Positions 1 through 6,462 of a stretch of DNA of 7,709 nt are shown here, in pieces (positions within the stretch are counted from its first letter, which is position 1; each line of letters starts with the position of its first letter). The stretch comes from Sulfurovum sp. (GTDB lineage Bacteria > Campylobacterota > Campylobacteria > Campylobacterales > Sulfurovaceae). Position numbers and translations under genes: made by a program. The notes under the pieces were generated by a model, which saw only the letters and a list, made by a program, of their open reading frames with translations, was not told the origin of the DNA and did no database searches. The DNA is taken from contig JAUXGC010000056.1 of NCBI GenBank assembly GCA_030622375.1, positions 1 to 7,709 on the forward strand, in the 5' to 3' direction.

Positions 1-15
1 ACATTCTCTGATGCT

Positions 16-573
16 TTAGAATCGCTGTAATTTTTTTAGTCCCTCTTTTACTAGAGTGCTTGTATCGCCCGAACATCCTAGAAGTGCCTTTTGGATAACA
101 TCTTTTTTAAAACCTAAGCTCTCAAGTGCCATCACAGCTTCACCAAATGCTCCTAAATTTTCACTTTCATCATTTCCATCAACGATAAAATCAGCCAACT
201 CCACAAGTATCCTGCTTGCAGCTTTTGGTCCTATACCAGGCACACGTTTGAGCATGCTTACATCTTTGGAAGCTACCACTTTGGCAAAAGTTGATGGGGT
301 AAAAGTAGAACATATGGCTAGTCCTACTTTTGGACCTACACCGTTTATTTTCAAAACTGTATCGAACATCTTTTTTTCATTGGTATCTGTAAATCCAAAA
401 AGAAGATTGGCATCTTCACGAATAATTTGTGTTACAAAAAGCTTTATCTGCTTCTCTTTTATAGTATTTGAGGTGTTAATAGAAACTTGCACTTCATAAA
501 TAATACCATTTACATTTAAATGTATAAATGTAGGATCTTTGCGTTCTACTATACCCTCTATACCTACAATCAT
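16..573 (-). CDS. ruvA: Holliday junction branch migration protein RuvA
   Basis: RuvA binds four-way DNA junctions as a tetramer and loads the RuvB helicase motor for branch migration during recombinational repair. The 185-residue protein has the full three-domain order. An N-terminal OB-fold (about 1-63) ends in REDA, whose E53 and D54 match the acidic pin of E. coli RuvA (E55/D56). Two helix-hairpin-helix motifs follow, INGVGPK from residue 76 and VPGIGPK from residue 111. The C-terminal RuvB-binding domain (about 143-185) contains [11 protein letters not shown]. It is shorter than E. coli RuvA (203) mainly in the linker before domain III. The start ATG (573-571) has an AAGGAG Shine-Dalgarno at 579-584, six bases upstream. 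It lies 82 bases downstream of the rhodanese gene on the same strand and has its own candidate promoter. Identification is very secure. Confidence 0.97.
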   Translation of the reverse strand: MIVGIEGIVERKDPTFIHLNVNGIIYEVQVSINTSNTIKEKQIKLFVTQIIREDANLLFGFTDTNEKKMFDTVLKINGVGPKVGLAICSTFTPSTFAKVVASKDVSMLKRVPGIGPKAASRILVELADFIVDGNDESENLGAFGEAVMALESLGFKKDVIQKALLGCSGDTSTLVKEGLKKLQRF

Positions 574-599
574 AACTGCTCCTTCTGTTGAATGGCACT

Positions 600-628
600 A
601 TTATAACTTAAGAGATAATTCTGTGGAT
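600..628 (-). promoter_or_regulatory. candidate ruvA promoter with a DnaA box at the -35 position
   Basis: On the minus strand a perfect TATAAT lies at 605-600, placing the transcript start about 20 bases before the ruvA ATG. No good -35 hexamer is seen; this is common for the main sigma factor of Campylobacterota, which relies on the -10. The -35 position (about 623-628) is instead covered by TTATCCACA (minus strand, 630-622), an exact match to the classic DnaA box. The hexamer is directly visible; promoter activity is inferred. Confidence 0.55.
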
Positions 629-630
629 AA
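622..630 (-). promoter_or_regulatory. perfect 9-mer DnaA box upstream of ruvA
   Basis: The minus strand reads TTATCCACA, identical to the strongest E. coli DnaA box. It is isolated: no cluster of further boxes and no AT-rich unwinding element typical of an origin is seen here, so it is not evidence for oriC. Its position at the -35 region of the ruvA promoter would suit transcriptional control by DnaA, but a chance match is possible in AT-rich DNA, and DnaA box consensus differs among Campylobacterota. Confidence 0.4.
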
Positions 631-655
631 AATATTTCAAATTGACATACTTTAT

Positions 656-1117
656 CTATTTTAAAAAGACTTCCCCATAAACTGTATCAAGAGGATATCC
701 TTCTTGAACCCATCTTACAATTCCACCTTTAAGTGATATAACATCAGTGTATCCCATATCTTTAAGAGTTTTTACTGCTAAATTACTTCGACTGCCAGTA
801 CAACAATAGATAATAACTTTTGCACTCTTGTCAGGTATTCTTCTTTCTATTGAAAACTCTAAATATCCTCTTGTAATAACAATTAAGTTTTCGTGATATA
901 TCTCTCCATGACCTATCTGGTCTGGCTCTCGTATATCTACAATATAAATCTCTTCTTCATCATCGTCAATAAACTTATATAGAGCTTTTGGTTCTATCTG
1001 TTTTGAATGAATTGAAGCAAGGTAACTTTTTGCATCTACCGTTTTTTTAATATTATCTGCATCTTTAGCACCTACCAAAATCATAGCAAAAGCCAATATC
1101 CATAAAATATTTCTCAT
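656..1117 (-). CDS. exported single-domain rhodanese-like protein
   Basis: The 153-residue protein belongs to the rhodanese family (sulfurtransferases that carry sulfane sulfur on an active-site cysteine as persulfide). A short N-terminal hydrophobic segment (residues 4-17, ILWILAFAMILVGA) after MRN looks like a Sec signal peptide, so it probably works in the periplasm. Rhodanese hallmarks follow: IVDIREPDQIGHGEI (59-73), the active-site loop CCTGSR (105-110, fitting C-x-x-G-x-R with C105 catalytic), and LKGGIVRWVQEGYPL (129-143). An acidic run, DDDEEE, lies at 51-56. The vicinal pair C105-C106 is notable. The start ATG (1117-1115) has AAGGA at 1123-1127, five bases upstream. The physiological donor and acceptor cannot be read from the sequence; thiosulfate or polysulfide handling is only a guess from the likely lineage. 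The neighbours ruvA and murJ give no functional hint. Confidence 0.88.
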   Translation of the reverse strand: MRNILWILAFAMILVGAKDADNIKKTVDAKSYLASIHSKQIEPKALYKFIDDDEEEIYIVDIREPDQIGHGEIYHENLIVITRGYLEFSIERRIPDKSAKVIIYCCTGSRSNLAVKTLKDMGYTDVISLKGGIVRWVQEGYPLDTVYGEVFLK

Positions 1118-1151
1118 ATAAATCCTTTTTATTTTTTTTGTAATTTTTTAA

Positions 1152-1180
1152 AGTATACTCAAAGTAAACTTGATTTTAAA
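1152..1180 (-). promoter_or_regulatory. candidate promoter of the rhodanese gene
   Basis: On the minus strand TATACT at 1157-1152 is a good -10 box, giving a leader of about 28 bases before the rhodanese ATG. The -35 position (about 1175-1180) falls inside a 13-base palindrome, TGATTTTAAATCA (1171-1183), and does not resemble TTGACA, so an activator or repressor could bind there. This is inferred from motif and spacing only. Confidence 0.4.
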
Positions 1181-1204
1181 TCACAAAAAATAATTTACAT
1201 ATTC

Positions 1205-1232
1205 TGAAAGATTTGCCTATCTATGCTAAAAT
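1205..1232 (+). promoter_or_regulatory. candidate murJ promoter (extended -10)
   Basis: TGCTAAAAT at 1224-1232 is an extended -10 element (TGn followed by TAAAAT at 1227-1232). The best upstream hexamer is weak (TGAAAG at 1205-1210, 16-base spacing). The transcript would start near 1239, about 22 bases before the murJ ATG. It diverges from the rhodanese promoter, with the two -10 boxes about 70 bases apart. Confidence 0.5.
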
Positions 1233-1261
1233 ACATTCAAAATAATTACTAAAGAACATTG

Positions 1262-2668
1262 ATGCAATTAAAATCTATCTTTACTAACAGCCTTGGTATC
1301 CTGTTTTCACGCGTAACAGGTTTAGGTCGTGATGTACTTATGGCGTCTGCTCTGGGTGCTTCAGTGTGGAGTGATATGTTTTTTGTAGCCTTTAAACTCC
1401 CCAATCTTTTTCGTCGTATCTTTGCTGAGGGTGCTTTTACACAAGCTTTCATGCCCTCTTTTATAGCTTCTAGACATAAAGGTGTTTTTGCCACAGCCAT
1501 TTTTTTACGCTTTTTACTTTTTTTGACGACTATTTCCCTACTCATTACATTTTTTCCAGAACCCATAACTAAACTCTTGGCTTGGGGGTGGGATAGTGAA
1601 CAAATAGCACAAACGGCACCAATGACTGCTATAAACTTTTGGTATTTAGACCTTATATTTATCGTAACTTTTTTAGCCACGCTACTACAGTACAAAAATC
1701 ATTTTGCCACTACTGCTATGTCAACAGCTTTACTTAACATATCTATGATAACGGCACTCTATCTCTACATGAAAGAGGATCCAAAAACTGTGGCTTATGC
1801 ACTTAGTTTTGCAGTGCTCATTGGTGGTACACTGCAAGTAATAGTTCATCTTATGGCACTTAAAAACCTTACTCTTCATAAACTCCTTATAGGGGGATGG
1901 AAATACCGAAACAAAAAAGATGTCAAAGAGGAGAATAGAAATTTTCAGTCACTCTTCTTGCCTGGAATATTGGGGAACTCCACTCCTCAGGTATCTGCTT
2001 TTATAGATACTTTATTGGCAACTTTTCTAATGACAGGCTCAGTCTCTTTCCTTTTTTATGCTAATCGTATTTTCCAACTTCCTCTTGCTCTTATCGCTAT
2101 AGCTACGGCTACAGTGCTTTTCCCTGCTGTCTCTAAAGCACTTAAAAATAATCAAGAGATAGAAGCTTATGTCAATCTAGATAAAGCCTTTTGGCTTCTT
2201 GCCTTTTTGCTGGGTGCTGCAATGGTTGGAGGTATTTTACTGGCTGAACCCATTGTCTGGTTACTTTTTGAGAGAGGAAAGTTTACACAAGTCCAAACTC
2301 TAGAGACAGTACTAGTACTCCAAATGTATATGGTAGGGTTACTACCTTTTGGATTGGCAAAACTATTTTCTCTATTTCTGTATGCTTCACATAGACACTT
2401 AAAAGCTGCAAAAATAGCCGTCTACTCGCTTATAACTTCTGTAACAGCTTCACTTATACTTATGCATCCACTTGGTGCTTCTGGTCTTGCATTGGCTGGA
2501 AGCATAGGGGGTTGGGTACTGTTTATCTTTACTGTCAAAGAGGTAGGGACAGAGAGGTTTATGGATATTGTTAAGTCTAAAAAGTCCCTCTATTTTATAG
2601 CTATGATAATACTTTTTAGCATACTTATATATTTTGTAAATAGTTGGATACTTACACTCATGAGATAA
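1262..2668 (+). CDS. murJ: lipid II flippase MurJ (MviN family)
   Basis: MurJ moves the peptidoglycan precursor lipid II across the inner membrane and belongs to the MOP exporter superfamily. The 468-residue protein is almost entirely hydrophobic helices, as expected for about 14 membrane spans. The family N-terminus is well preserved, with LFSRVTGLGRD (14-24) and FFVAFKLPNLFRRIFAEGAF (40-59). Residues matching functionally essential E. coli positions are present with an offset of one: R17 (R18), R23 (R24), D38 (D39), R51 (R52) and R269 (R270, in YANR). The TTG at 1259 directly precedes ATG 1262; ATG is chosen because it aligns residue for residue with E. coli MurJ and gives better spacing to the weak AAAGAA at 1251-1256. 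It is the first gene of the rightward block. The protein is shorter than E. coli MurJ (511), mainly towards the C-terminus. Confidence 0.95.
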   Translation: MQLKSIFTNSLGILFSRVTGLGRDVLMASALGASVWSDMFFVAFKLPNLFRRIFAEGAFTQAFMPSFIASRHKGVFATAIFLRFLLFLTTISLLITFFPEPITKLLAWGWDSEQIAQTAPMTAINFWYLDLIFIVTFLATLLQYKNHFATTAMSTALLNISMITALYLYMKEDPKTVAYALSFAVLIGGTLQVIVHLMALKNLTLHKLLIGGWKYRNKKDVKEENRNFQSLFLPGILGNSTPQVSAFIDTLLATFLMTGSVSFLFYANRIFQLPLALIAIATATVLFPAVSKALKNNQEIEAYVNLDKAFWLLAFLLGAAMVGGILLAEPIVWLLFERGKFTQVQTLETVLVLQMYMVGLLPFGLAKLFSLFLYASHRHLKAAKIAVYSLITSVTASLILMHPLGASGLALAGSIGGWVLFIFTVKEVGTERFMDIVKSKKSLYFIAMIILFSILIYFVNSWILTLMR

Positions 2669-2680
2669 ATTTGATATAAT
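2651..2680 (+). promoter_or_regulatory. candidate cysS promoter overlapping the murJ end
   Basis: A perfect TATAAT sits at 2675-2680, just after the murJ stop codon. A CTTACA at 2651-2656 is a poor -35 match (four of six, 18-base spacing). If used, transcription would begin near 2687 and give a leader of roughly 95 bases that contains the whole inverted hairpin pair at 2697-2766. cysS may also be read through from murJ. Confidence 0.45.
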
Positions 2681-2696
2681 TACAACAATAAAATCT

Positions 2697-2720
2697 GTAG
2701 CGTGGGCATTCTTGCCCACG
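2697..2720 (+). repeat. REP-like hairpin (GTAG + palindrome), first half of a BIME-like pair
   Basis: GTAG (2697-2700) is followed at once by a perfect 7-bp stem, CGTGGGC (2701-2707) and GCCCACG (2714-2720), with loop ATTCTT. A GTAG or GGAG tetranucleotide directly 5' of a GC-rich imperfect palindrome is the defining layout of bacterial REP sequences, which are mobilised by REP-associated tyrosine transposases (RAYTs, Y1 family). The GC-rich stem stands out from its AT-rich surroundings. There is no T-tract after the stem, so it is not a standard intrinsic terminator. No transposase gene lies in the window. Assignment to REP rests on structure; genome copy number is unknown. Confidence 0.6.
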
Positions 2721-2744
2721 ACTTTAATGACAGCAAATTCTTTA

Positions 2745-2766
2745 GTGGGTAAACTACTCACGATAC
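2745..2766 (-). repeat. degenerate inverted REP-like hairpin, second half of the pair
   Basis: GTGGGT (2745-2750) and ACTCAC (2756-2761) form a 6-bp stem with one G-U pair and a five-base loop. Read on the minus strand, the unit begins GTATCGTGAG (2766-2757), matching the GTAGCGTGGG at the start of the first hairpin at eight of ten positions. The two units therefore face each other as in BIME-type REP pairs, 24 bases apart, with the whole element spanning 2697-2766 (70 bases). Decay of this copy suggests age or relaxed constraint. It ends 17 bases before the cysS ATG. Confidence 0.5.
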
Positions 2767-2783
2767 AAAGGCGAAACAATATT

Positions 2784-4193
2784 ATGCACATCTACGACAG
2801 TGTACAAAAAACAAAACTTCCATTTGAACCCATTCGCAAAGGCGAAGTAAGTATTTATGTGTGTGGGCCTACTGTTTATGATGATGCTCACTTGGGTCAT
2901 GCACGAAGTTCACTTAGTTTTGATTTGCTCTCCCGTACACTCAAGGTGCTTGGATATAAAGTAACACTGGGGAAAAACTTTACTGACATTGACGATAAAA
3001 TCATAAAAAAAGTAGAAACCACAGGAAAGTCCATGGAAGAGATAACATCTTTTTACATCAAACGATACCTTGAAGAGATGAAAGCACTTGGGGTACAGCG
3101 TCCAGATATAGAGCCAAAAGCAACAGACTCACTGCAGGCTATAGAAGAGATGATAAAAAAGCTCATATCCAAAGGTTTTGCATATGTCACTTCAGTAGGA
3201 GATGTCTATTTTGATACAAGTAGAGATAGCCATTATGGTGATATATCTCACATGGTAAGTGAAGATAATGACAGCCAAAGCCGTGTTGAACACACTAGAG
3301 AAAAGAAGAACCCTAAAGATTTTGCACTTTGGAAGGCGTGTAAAGATAGTGAAGATATCTGTTTTGATACTGATTTTTCTTCGGGTCGTCCAGGGTGGCA
3401 TATAGAGTGTTCAGCTATGATAGAAAAACATTTTCATGGCAACAGTGAGTACACCATAGATATTCACGGTGGAGGAGCAGACTTACTTTTTCCTCATCAT
3501 GAGAATGAAGCATCCCAAAGCCGTTGTGCCACAGGTCATGAGGTTGCTAAATACTGGATGCATAACGGTTTTGTACAGATAGCTGGGGAGAAGATGAGTA
3601 AATCTTTGGGCAACAGTTTTTTTCTTAAAGATGCACTTGCTATTTATGATGGAGAAGTACTTCGCTACTACCTCAACTCCGTACATTACAGAAAAGACTT
3701 CAACTTCAATGAAGAGGATTTGCTTATGTCTAAAAAAAGGCTTGATAAAATTTACAGACTGAAAAAGCGTGTGAGTCCCAGCAAAACCTCTAGTGTCAAC
3801 AAAGAGTTCAAAAAATTACTTTTAGACTCCATGTCTGATGATCTCAATATCTCTGTTACTCTTTCAGTCATTGATGAAATGATAGCAACCACAAATGATA
3901 TTTTTGATACAAACTCTAAAGAGAGTGCAAATAAGCCACTGAAACAAGAGACTCTAGCCAATATTGAATTTATAGATAAACTTCTTGGGTTTGGCGGGAA
4001 AGAACCATTTTCTTATTTTCAAATCGGTGTAGATGAATCACTCAAGGAGAAGATAGAAACCTTGTTGGCTGCGCGGGTAGAAGCCAAAAAAGAGAAAAAC
4101 TTTGAACTCTCCGACAATATACGAGATGAACTTATAAGTATGGGAATATCTATAATGGATAGAGCCGATGGCACTGTTTGGGAAAAAACATAA
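2784..4193 (+). CDS. cysS: cysteine--tRNA ligase
   Basis: This class I aminoacyl-tRNA synthetase charges tRNA-Cys in the cytoplasm. The 469-residue protein is full length (E. coli 461). The nucleotide-binding motif appears as HLGH (36-39) within CGPTVYDDAHLGHAR, and KMSKS is at 270-274. The four zinc ligands that select cysteine are all visible: C27, C209 (in GWHIECSAM), H238 and E242 (in FPHHENE). HGGGADL begins at residue 228. The C-terminus ends with the usual anticodon-domain pattern DNIRDEL...DGTVWE. The frame is open back to a TTG at 2712 inside the upstream repeat, but ATG 2784 matches the family start (MHIYDS). The only purine-rich site, AAAGG at 2767-2771, lies 12 bases upstream, so ribosome binding looks weak. 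The stop overlaps the msbA start by one base. Confidence 0.97.
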   Translation: MHIYDSVQKTKLPFEPIRKGEVSIYVCGPTVYDDAHLGHARSSLSFDLLSRTLKVLGYKVTLGKNFTDIDDKIIKKVETTGKSMEEITSFYIKRYLEEMKALGVQRPDIEPKATDSLQAIEEMIKKLISKGFAYVTSVGDVYFDTSRDSHYGDISHMVSEDNDSQSRVEHTREKKNPKDFALWKACKDSEDICFDTDFSSGRPGWHIECSAMIEKHFHGNSEYTIDIHGGGADLLFPHHENEASQSRCATGHEVAKYWMHNGFVQIAGEKMSKSLGNSFFLKDALAIYDGEVLRYYLNSVHYRKDFNFNEEDLLMSKKRLDKIYRLKKRVSPSKTSSVNKEFKKLLLDSMSDDLNISVTLSVIDEMIATTNDIFDTNSKESANKPLKQETLANIEFIDKLLGFGGKEPFSYFQIGVDESLKEKIETLLAARVEAKKEKNFELSDNIRDELISMGISIMDRADGTVWEKT

Positions 4194-5911
4194 TGAAAAA
4201 CCTCATAAAGCAGTATCTTCCTTATTTACTTGGATATAAACAACAATTTTTCTTTGCTATTTTAGGCATGATAGCTGTCGCCATAGGTACTGTCGGGACT
4301 GCACAGCTAATCAAACCTGTACTTGATGATGTATTTATTAACAAAGATAGAAATATGTTAGCACTCATACCTTTTCTTTTGGTTGTTGTTTTTACTCTCA
4401 AGGGCTTAGGAAGATACATACAAACTTACTGCACCTCTTACATAGGTCAAGATGTAGTACGAAAACTGCGCGACAAACTTGTTTTACATCTTACATACTT
4501 AGATATAAATTTTTTTAAAAATATACATTCAGGAGAGCTACTCTCACGTGTAACCAATGATATTACTCGTATTCAGATGGTCGTTTCAAACATCATTCCA
4601 GACCTTATCCGTGAAATATTAACCATTCTTGCACTTACAGGTTATGTTATTTATGAGAGTCCAAAACTCGCTTTGTATTTTCTCATCATTATGCCACTTG
4701 CCATTTTCCCACTTGCTAGGCTGGCTAAAAAAATGCGTAAATACTCTAAACTTTCTCAAGAGAGTACTGCCGATATGACCTCTAGACTAGGTGAAATTTT
4801 ATCCAATATTGAAGTTATAAAATCTAACTCAACACAAAACTATGAACACAAACGGTTTGCTATAGAAAATCAAAATGTCTTTAAGTTTCTAATGAAACAG
4901 GTTAAAACCAATGCTCTAATTTCTCCTATTATGGAAATTTTAGGCTCTATAGCTATTGGGGTTGTTATCTATTTTGGAGGACAAGAGGTAATTGATGGAC
5001 ATATGACTGTAGGGGCTTTCTTTGCTTTTGCTACTGCTCTTTTTATGCTATATACTCCCATAAAACGTCTTTCACATCTATACAATAAGGCACAAGATGC
5101 CATAACTGCAAATACTCGTATGCATGAGCTACTAAACAGAAAACCACTTATTGCCTCTGGAGAGAAGGAACTTACAGAGAGTATTGAAACTATCTCTTTA
5201 GAAAATATTTCACTCAATTATGAAAACACGCCTGCTTTAAAACATATTTCACTAGAAGTAAAAAAAGGAGAGTCCGTAGCGCTTGTTGGTGATAGCGGTG
5301 CTGGTAAAAGCTCTTTAGTAAATTTACTTGTACGCTTTTATGACCCAAATAGTGGTAAAATTCTCATAAACGGGAAAGACAATAAAACATTTACTCTCAC
5401 CTCTTTACATAAAAAAATATCTTATGTTACACAGCGTATTTATATCTTTAACGATACTATTGCTTCAAATGTTGCTTATGGAGAAGAGATAGATGAAAAA
5501 CGCATTATAGAAGCGTTAAGTAAATCTTATGCTATGGAGTTTATAGAGAAGTTGGAAAAAGGCATCTATACTATGTTATCAGAGAGTGGAGATAATCTTT
5601 CAGGTGGGCAGAGACAGCGTATAGCTTTAGCACGTGCACTCTATAAAAATCCTGATATTCTCATACTTGATGAAGCTACTTCTGCACTTGACAACAAAAG
5701 TGAAGCTCTCATACAACAAGCACTACAGGAACTAAAATCTGGAATGATTACCTTTACAGTAGCACACAGATTAAGTACAATAAAAGATGCTGATAAGATT
5801 TTAGTTTTTCAAGATGGAGAGATTATATGCAGAGGTTCACATAATGTACTGATTGAAGAGTGCCCTACATATAGAAATCTATCAAAAAACGATACTATAA
5901 GAAGCCTATAA
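4193..5911 (+). CDS. msbA: MsbA-like lipid A / lipopolysaccharide ABC flippase
   Basis: This is a half-size ABC exporter: a six-helix membrane domain (roughly 18-42, 57-80, 136-156, 158-178, 243-266, 275-296) fused to an ATPase domain that would work as a homodimer in the inner membrane. ATPase motifs are complete: Walker A GDSGAGKSS (366-374), Q-loop Q414, signature LSGGQ (469-473), Walker B ILILDE (489-494) and H-loop H525. Length (572) is close to E. coli MsbA (582). The start ATG overlaps the cysS stop (TAATG), with GGGA at 4180-4183 nine bases upstream, implying translational coupling; an in-frame TTG at 4178 is less likely. The family is certain. The substrate, lipid A with core, is inferred from similarity and from memory that C. 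jejuni has msbA between cysS and pyrD; other ABC-B exporters look alike. Confidence 0.88.
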   Translation: MKNLIKQYLPYLLGYKQQFFFAILGMIAVAIGTVGTAQLIKPVLDDVFINKDRNMLALIPFLLVVVFTLKGLGRYIQTYCTSYIGQDVVRKLRDKLVLHLTYLDINFFKNIHSGELLSRVTNDITRIQMVVSNIIPDLIREILTILALTGYVIYESPKLALYFLIIMPLAIFPLARLAKKMRKYSKLSQESTADMTSRLGEILSNIEVIKSNSTQNYEHKRFAIENQNVFKFLMKQVKTNALISPIMEILGSIAIGVVIYFGGQEVIDGHMTVGAFFAFATALFMLYTPIKRLSHLYNKAQDAITANTRMHELLNRKPLIASGEKELTESIETISLENISLNYENTPALKHISLEVKKGESVALVGDSGAGKSSLVNLLVRFYDPNSGKILINGKDNKTFTLTSLHKKISYVTQRIYIFNDTIASNVAYGEEIDEKRIIEALSKSYAMEFIEKLEKGIYTMLSESGDNLSGGQRQRIALARALYKNPDILILDEATSALDNKSEALIQQALQELKSGMITFTVAHRLSTIKDADKILVFQDGEIICRGSHNVLIEECPTYRNLSKNDTIRSL

Positions 5912-5923
5912 CAGAAGAAGTAA

Positions 5924-5952
5924 TATACTAATATTTTACTTTACTGGGAGAG
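5924..5952 (+). promoter_or_regulatory. possible promoter and ribosome binding site of the beta-barrel gene
   Basis: The 45-base gap after msbA contains TATACT (5924-5929), a possible -10 with no recognisable -35, and a strong Shine-Dalgarno GGGAGAG (5946-5952) whose GGAG core is six bases before ATG 5957. The ribosome site is convincing; the promoter is weak, and readthrough from msbA is equally likely. No terminator-like stem with a T-tract is seen after msbA. Confidence 0.35.
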
Positions 5953-5956
5953 ATTA

Positions 5957-6445
5957 ATGTTAAAAATTATCTTACTATTTATGTTTTTATTTAGTTCAAT
6001 TTTTTCCACAGAAAAAGAAGAATTTGCTTTTATGGGTCTAACTGTATCAAGCAAAACTATTGAAATCGATGTAAATAATGAAAAAGTAACCTCTATAGGC
6101 TTAAGATACGGAAAGCAAACTTTAGATTGGCGAACTATGTTCACTTACAATTATCATAAAGAGTATCAATCTTTTTCTGCAGAAATAGATAAAATATTAA
6201 TGGATAAATTTTTAGGGACACCTAGAATTAGACCTTATATTGGATTGACTGTAGGAACACTCAAATTGGACTATAATGCTATAGAAGATACAAGCGGATA
6301 TTATTATGGACCTACTATTGGATTTATATTTTATACAACAGATAATATTGATATAGACTTGTCGTATCATTACTATACAGTCCAAGAGATAGAAGAGGCA
6401 AAAAATATAAAGGGTGCCACACTTAGTGTTCACTATTTTTATTGA
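5957..6445 (+). CDS. small outer-membrane beta-barrel protein, function unknown
   Basis: I do not recognise a specific family. The 162-residue product begins with a clear Sec signal peptide (MLK plus a hydrophobic core to about residue 13, likely cleavage near IFS-TEKEE at 17-18). The mature part alternates polar and hydrophobic or aromatic residues in short runs suited to beta strands, for example EFAFMGLTV (22-30), TSIGLRYG (45-52), IRPYIGLTVG (91-100), YYYGPTIGFIFYT (115-127), IDIDLSYHYY (131-140) and GATLSVHYFY (153-162). The chain ends with an aromatic residue (VHYFY), as expected for the BAM insertion signal. Size fits an eight-stranded OmpA- or OmpX-like barrel. No cysteine follows the signal peptide, so it is not a lipoprotein. 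It follows msbA by 45 bases on the same strand. Codon use resembles that of its neighbours, with no clear sign of recent transfer. A soluble periplasmic beta protein is the main alternative. Confidence 0.72.
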   Translation: MLKIILLFMFLFSSIFSTEKEEFAFMGLTVSSKTIEIDVNNEKVTSIGLRYGKQTLDWRTMFTYNYHKEYQSFSAEIDKILMDKFLGTPRIRPYIGLTVGTLKLDYNAIEDTSGYYYGPTIGFIFYTTDNIDIDLSYHYYTVQEIEEAKNIKGATLSVHYFY

Positions 6446-6453
6446 TACTTAGA

Positions 6454-6459
6454 TATAAT
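6454..6459 (+). promoter_or_regulatory. candidate pyrD -10 box inside a 15-base palindrome
   Basis: TATAAT at 6454-6459 is a perfect -10 hexamer just after the beta-barrel gene stop, with no good -35. It lies in the odd-centred perfect palindrome TAGATATAATATCTA (6450-6464), so it reads nearly as well on the other strand. Transcription would begin near 6466, just inside the large stem-loop at 6463-6519. Confidence 0.35.
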
Positions 6460-6462
6460 ATC

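Noticed and set aside
1..15. Possible start of another leftward gene just after ruvA (minus-strand ATG at 4-2).
   Set aside because: Only four bases of the putative gene are inside the window and its AGAGA is too close to the ATG. A ddl gene would fit remembered synteny, but nothing here can show it.
56..499. 147-codon open frame on the plus strand within ruvA.
   Set aside because: It is antisense to a certain ruvA gene, has no ribosome site of note and no recognisable domain; it is a shadow frame.
642..670. TTGACA on the plus strand at 642-647 as a -35 box.
   Set aside because: No -10 is found at 16-18 bases, and the transcript would run antisense into the rhodanese gene.
1249..1695. 148-codon minus-strand open frame over the start of murJ.
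   Set aside because: Its lysine-rich, domain-free product mirrors the murJ coding strand; it is a shadow frame.
2701..2720. The murJ-cysS hairpin as an intrinsic terminator.
   Set aside because: The stem is followed by ACTTTAATGA and not a T-tract, and the GTAG tag plus inverted partner fit a REP element better.
2712..2783. In-frame 24-codon N-terminal extension of cysS from TTG 2712.
   Set aside because: It would start inside the loop and stem of the repeat, has no Shine-Dalgarno, and is absent from the CysRS family start MHIYDS.
2450..2791. 113-codon minus-strand open frame across the murJ end and the hairpin pair.
   Set aside because: It runs antisense through murJ and through the repeat, has low-complexity composition and no known domain.
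5915..5945. Hairpin between msbA and the beta-barrel gene (GTAATAT with ATATTTTAC).
   Set aside because: The pairing is short, AT-only in most positions and bulged, so it is unlikely to be stable.
6002..6010. Second DnaA-box-like 9-mer, TTTTCCACA.
   Set aside because: It lies inside the signal-peptide end of the beta-barrel gene, is only a degenerate match and is isolated, so chance is the simplest explanation.
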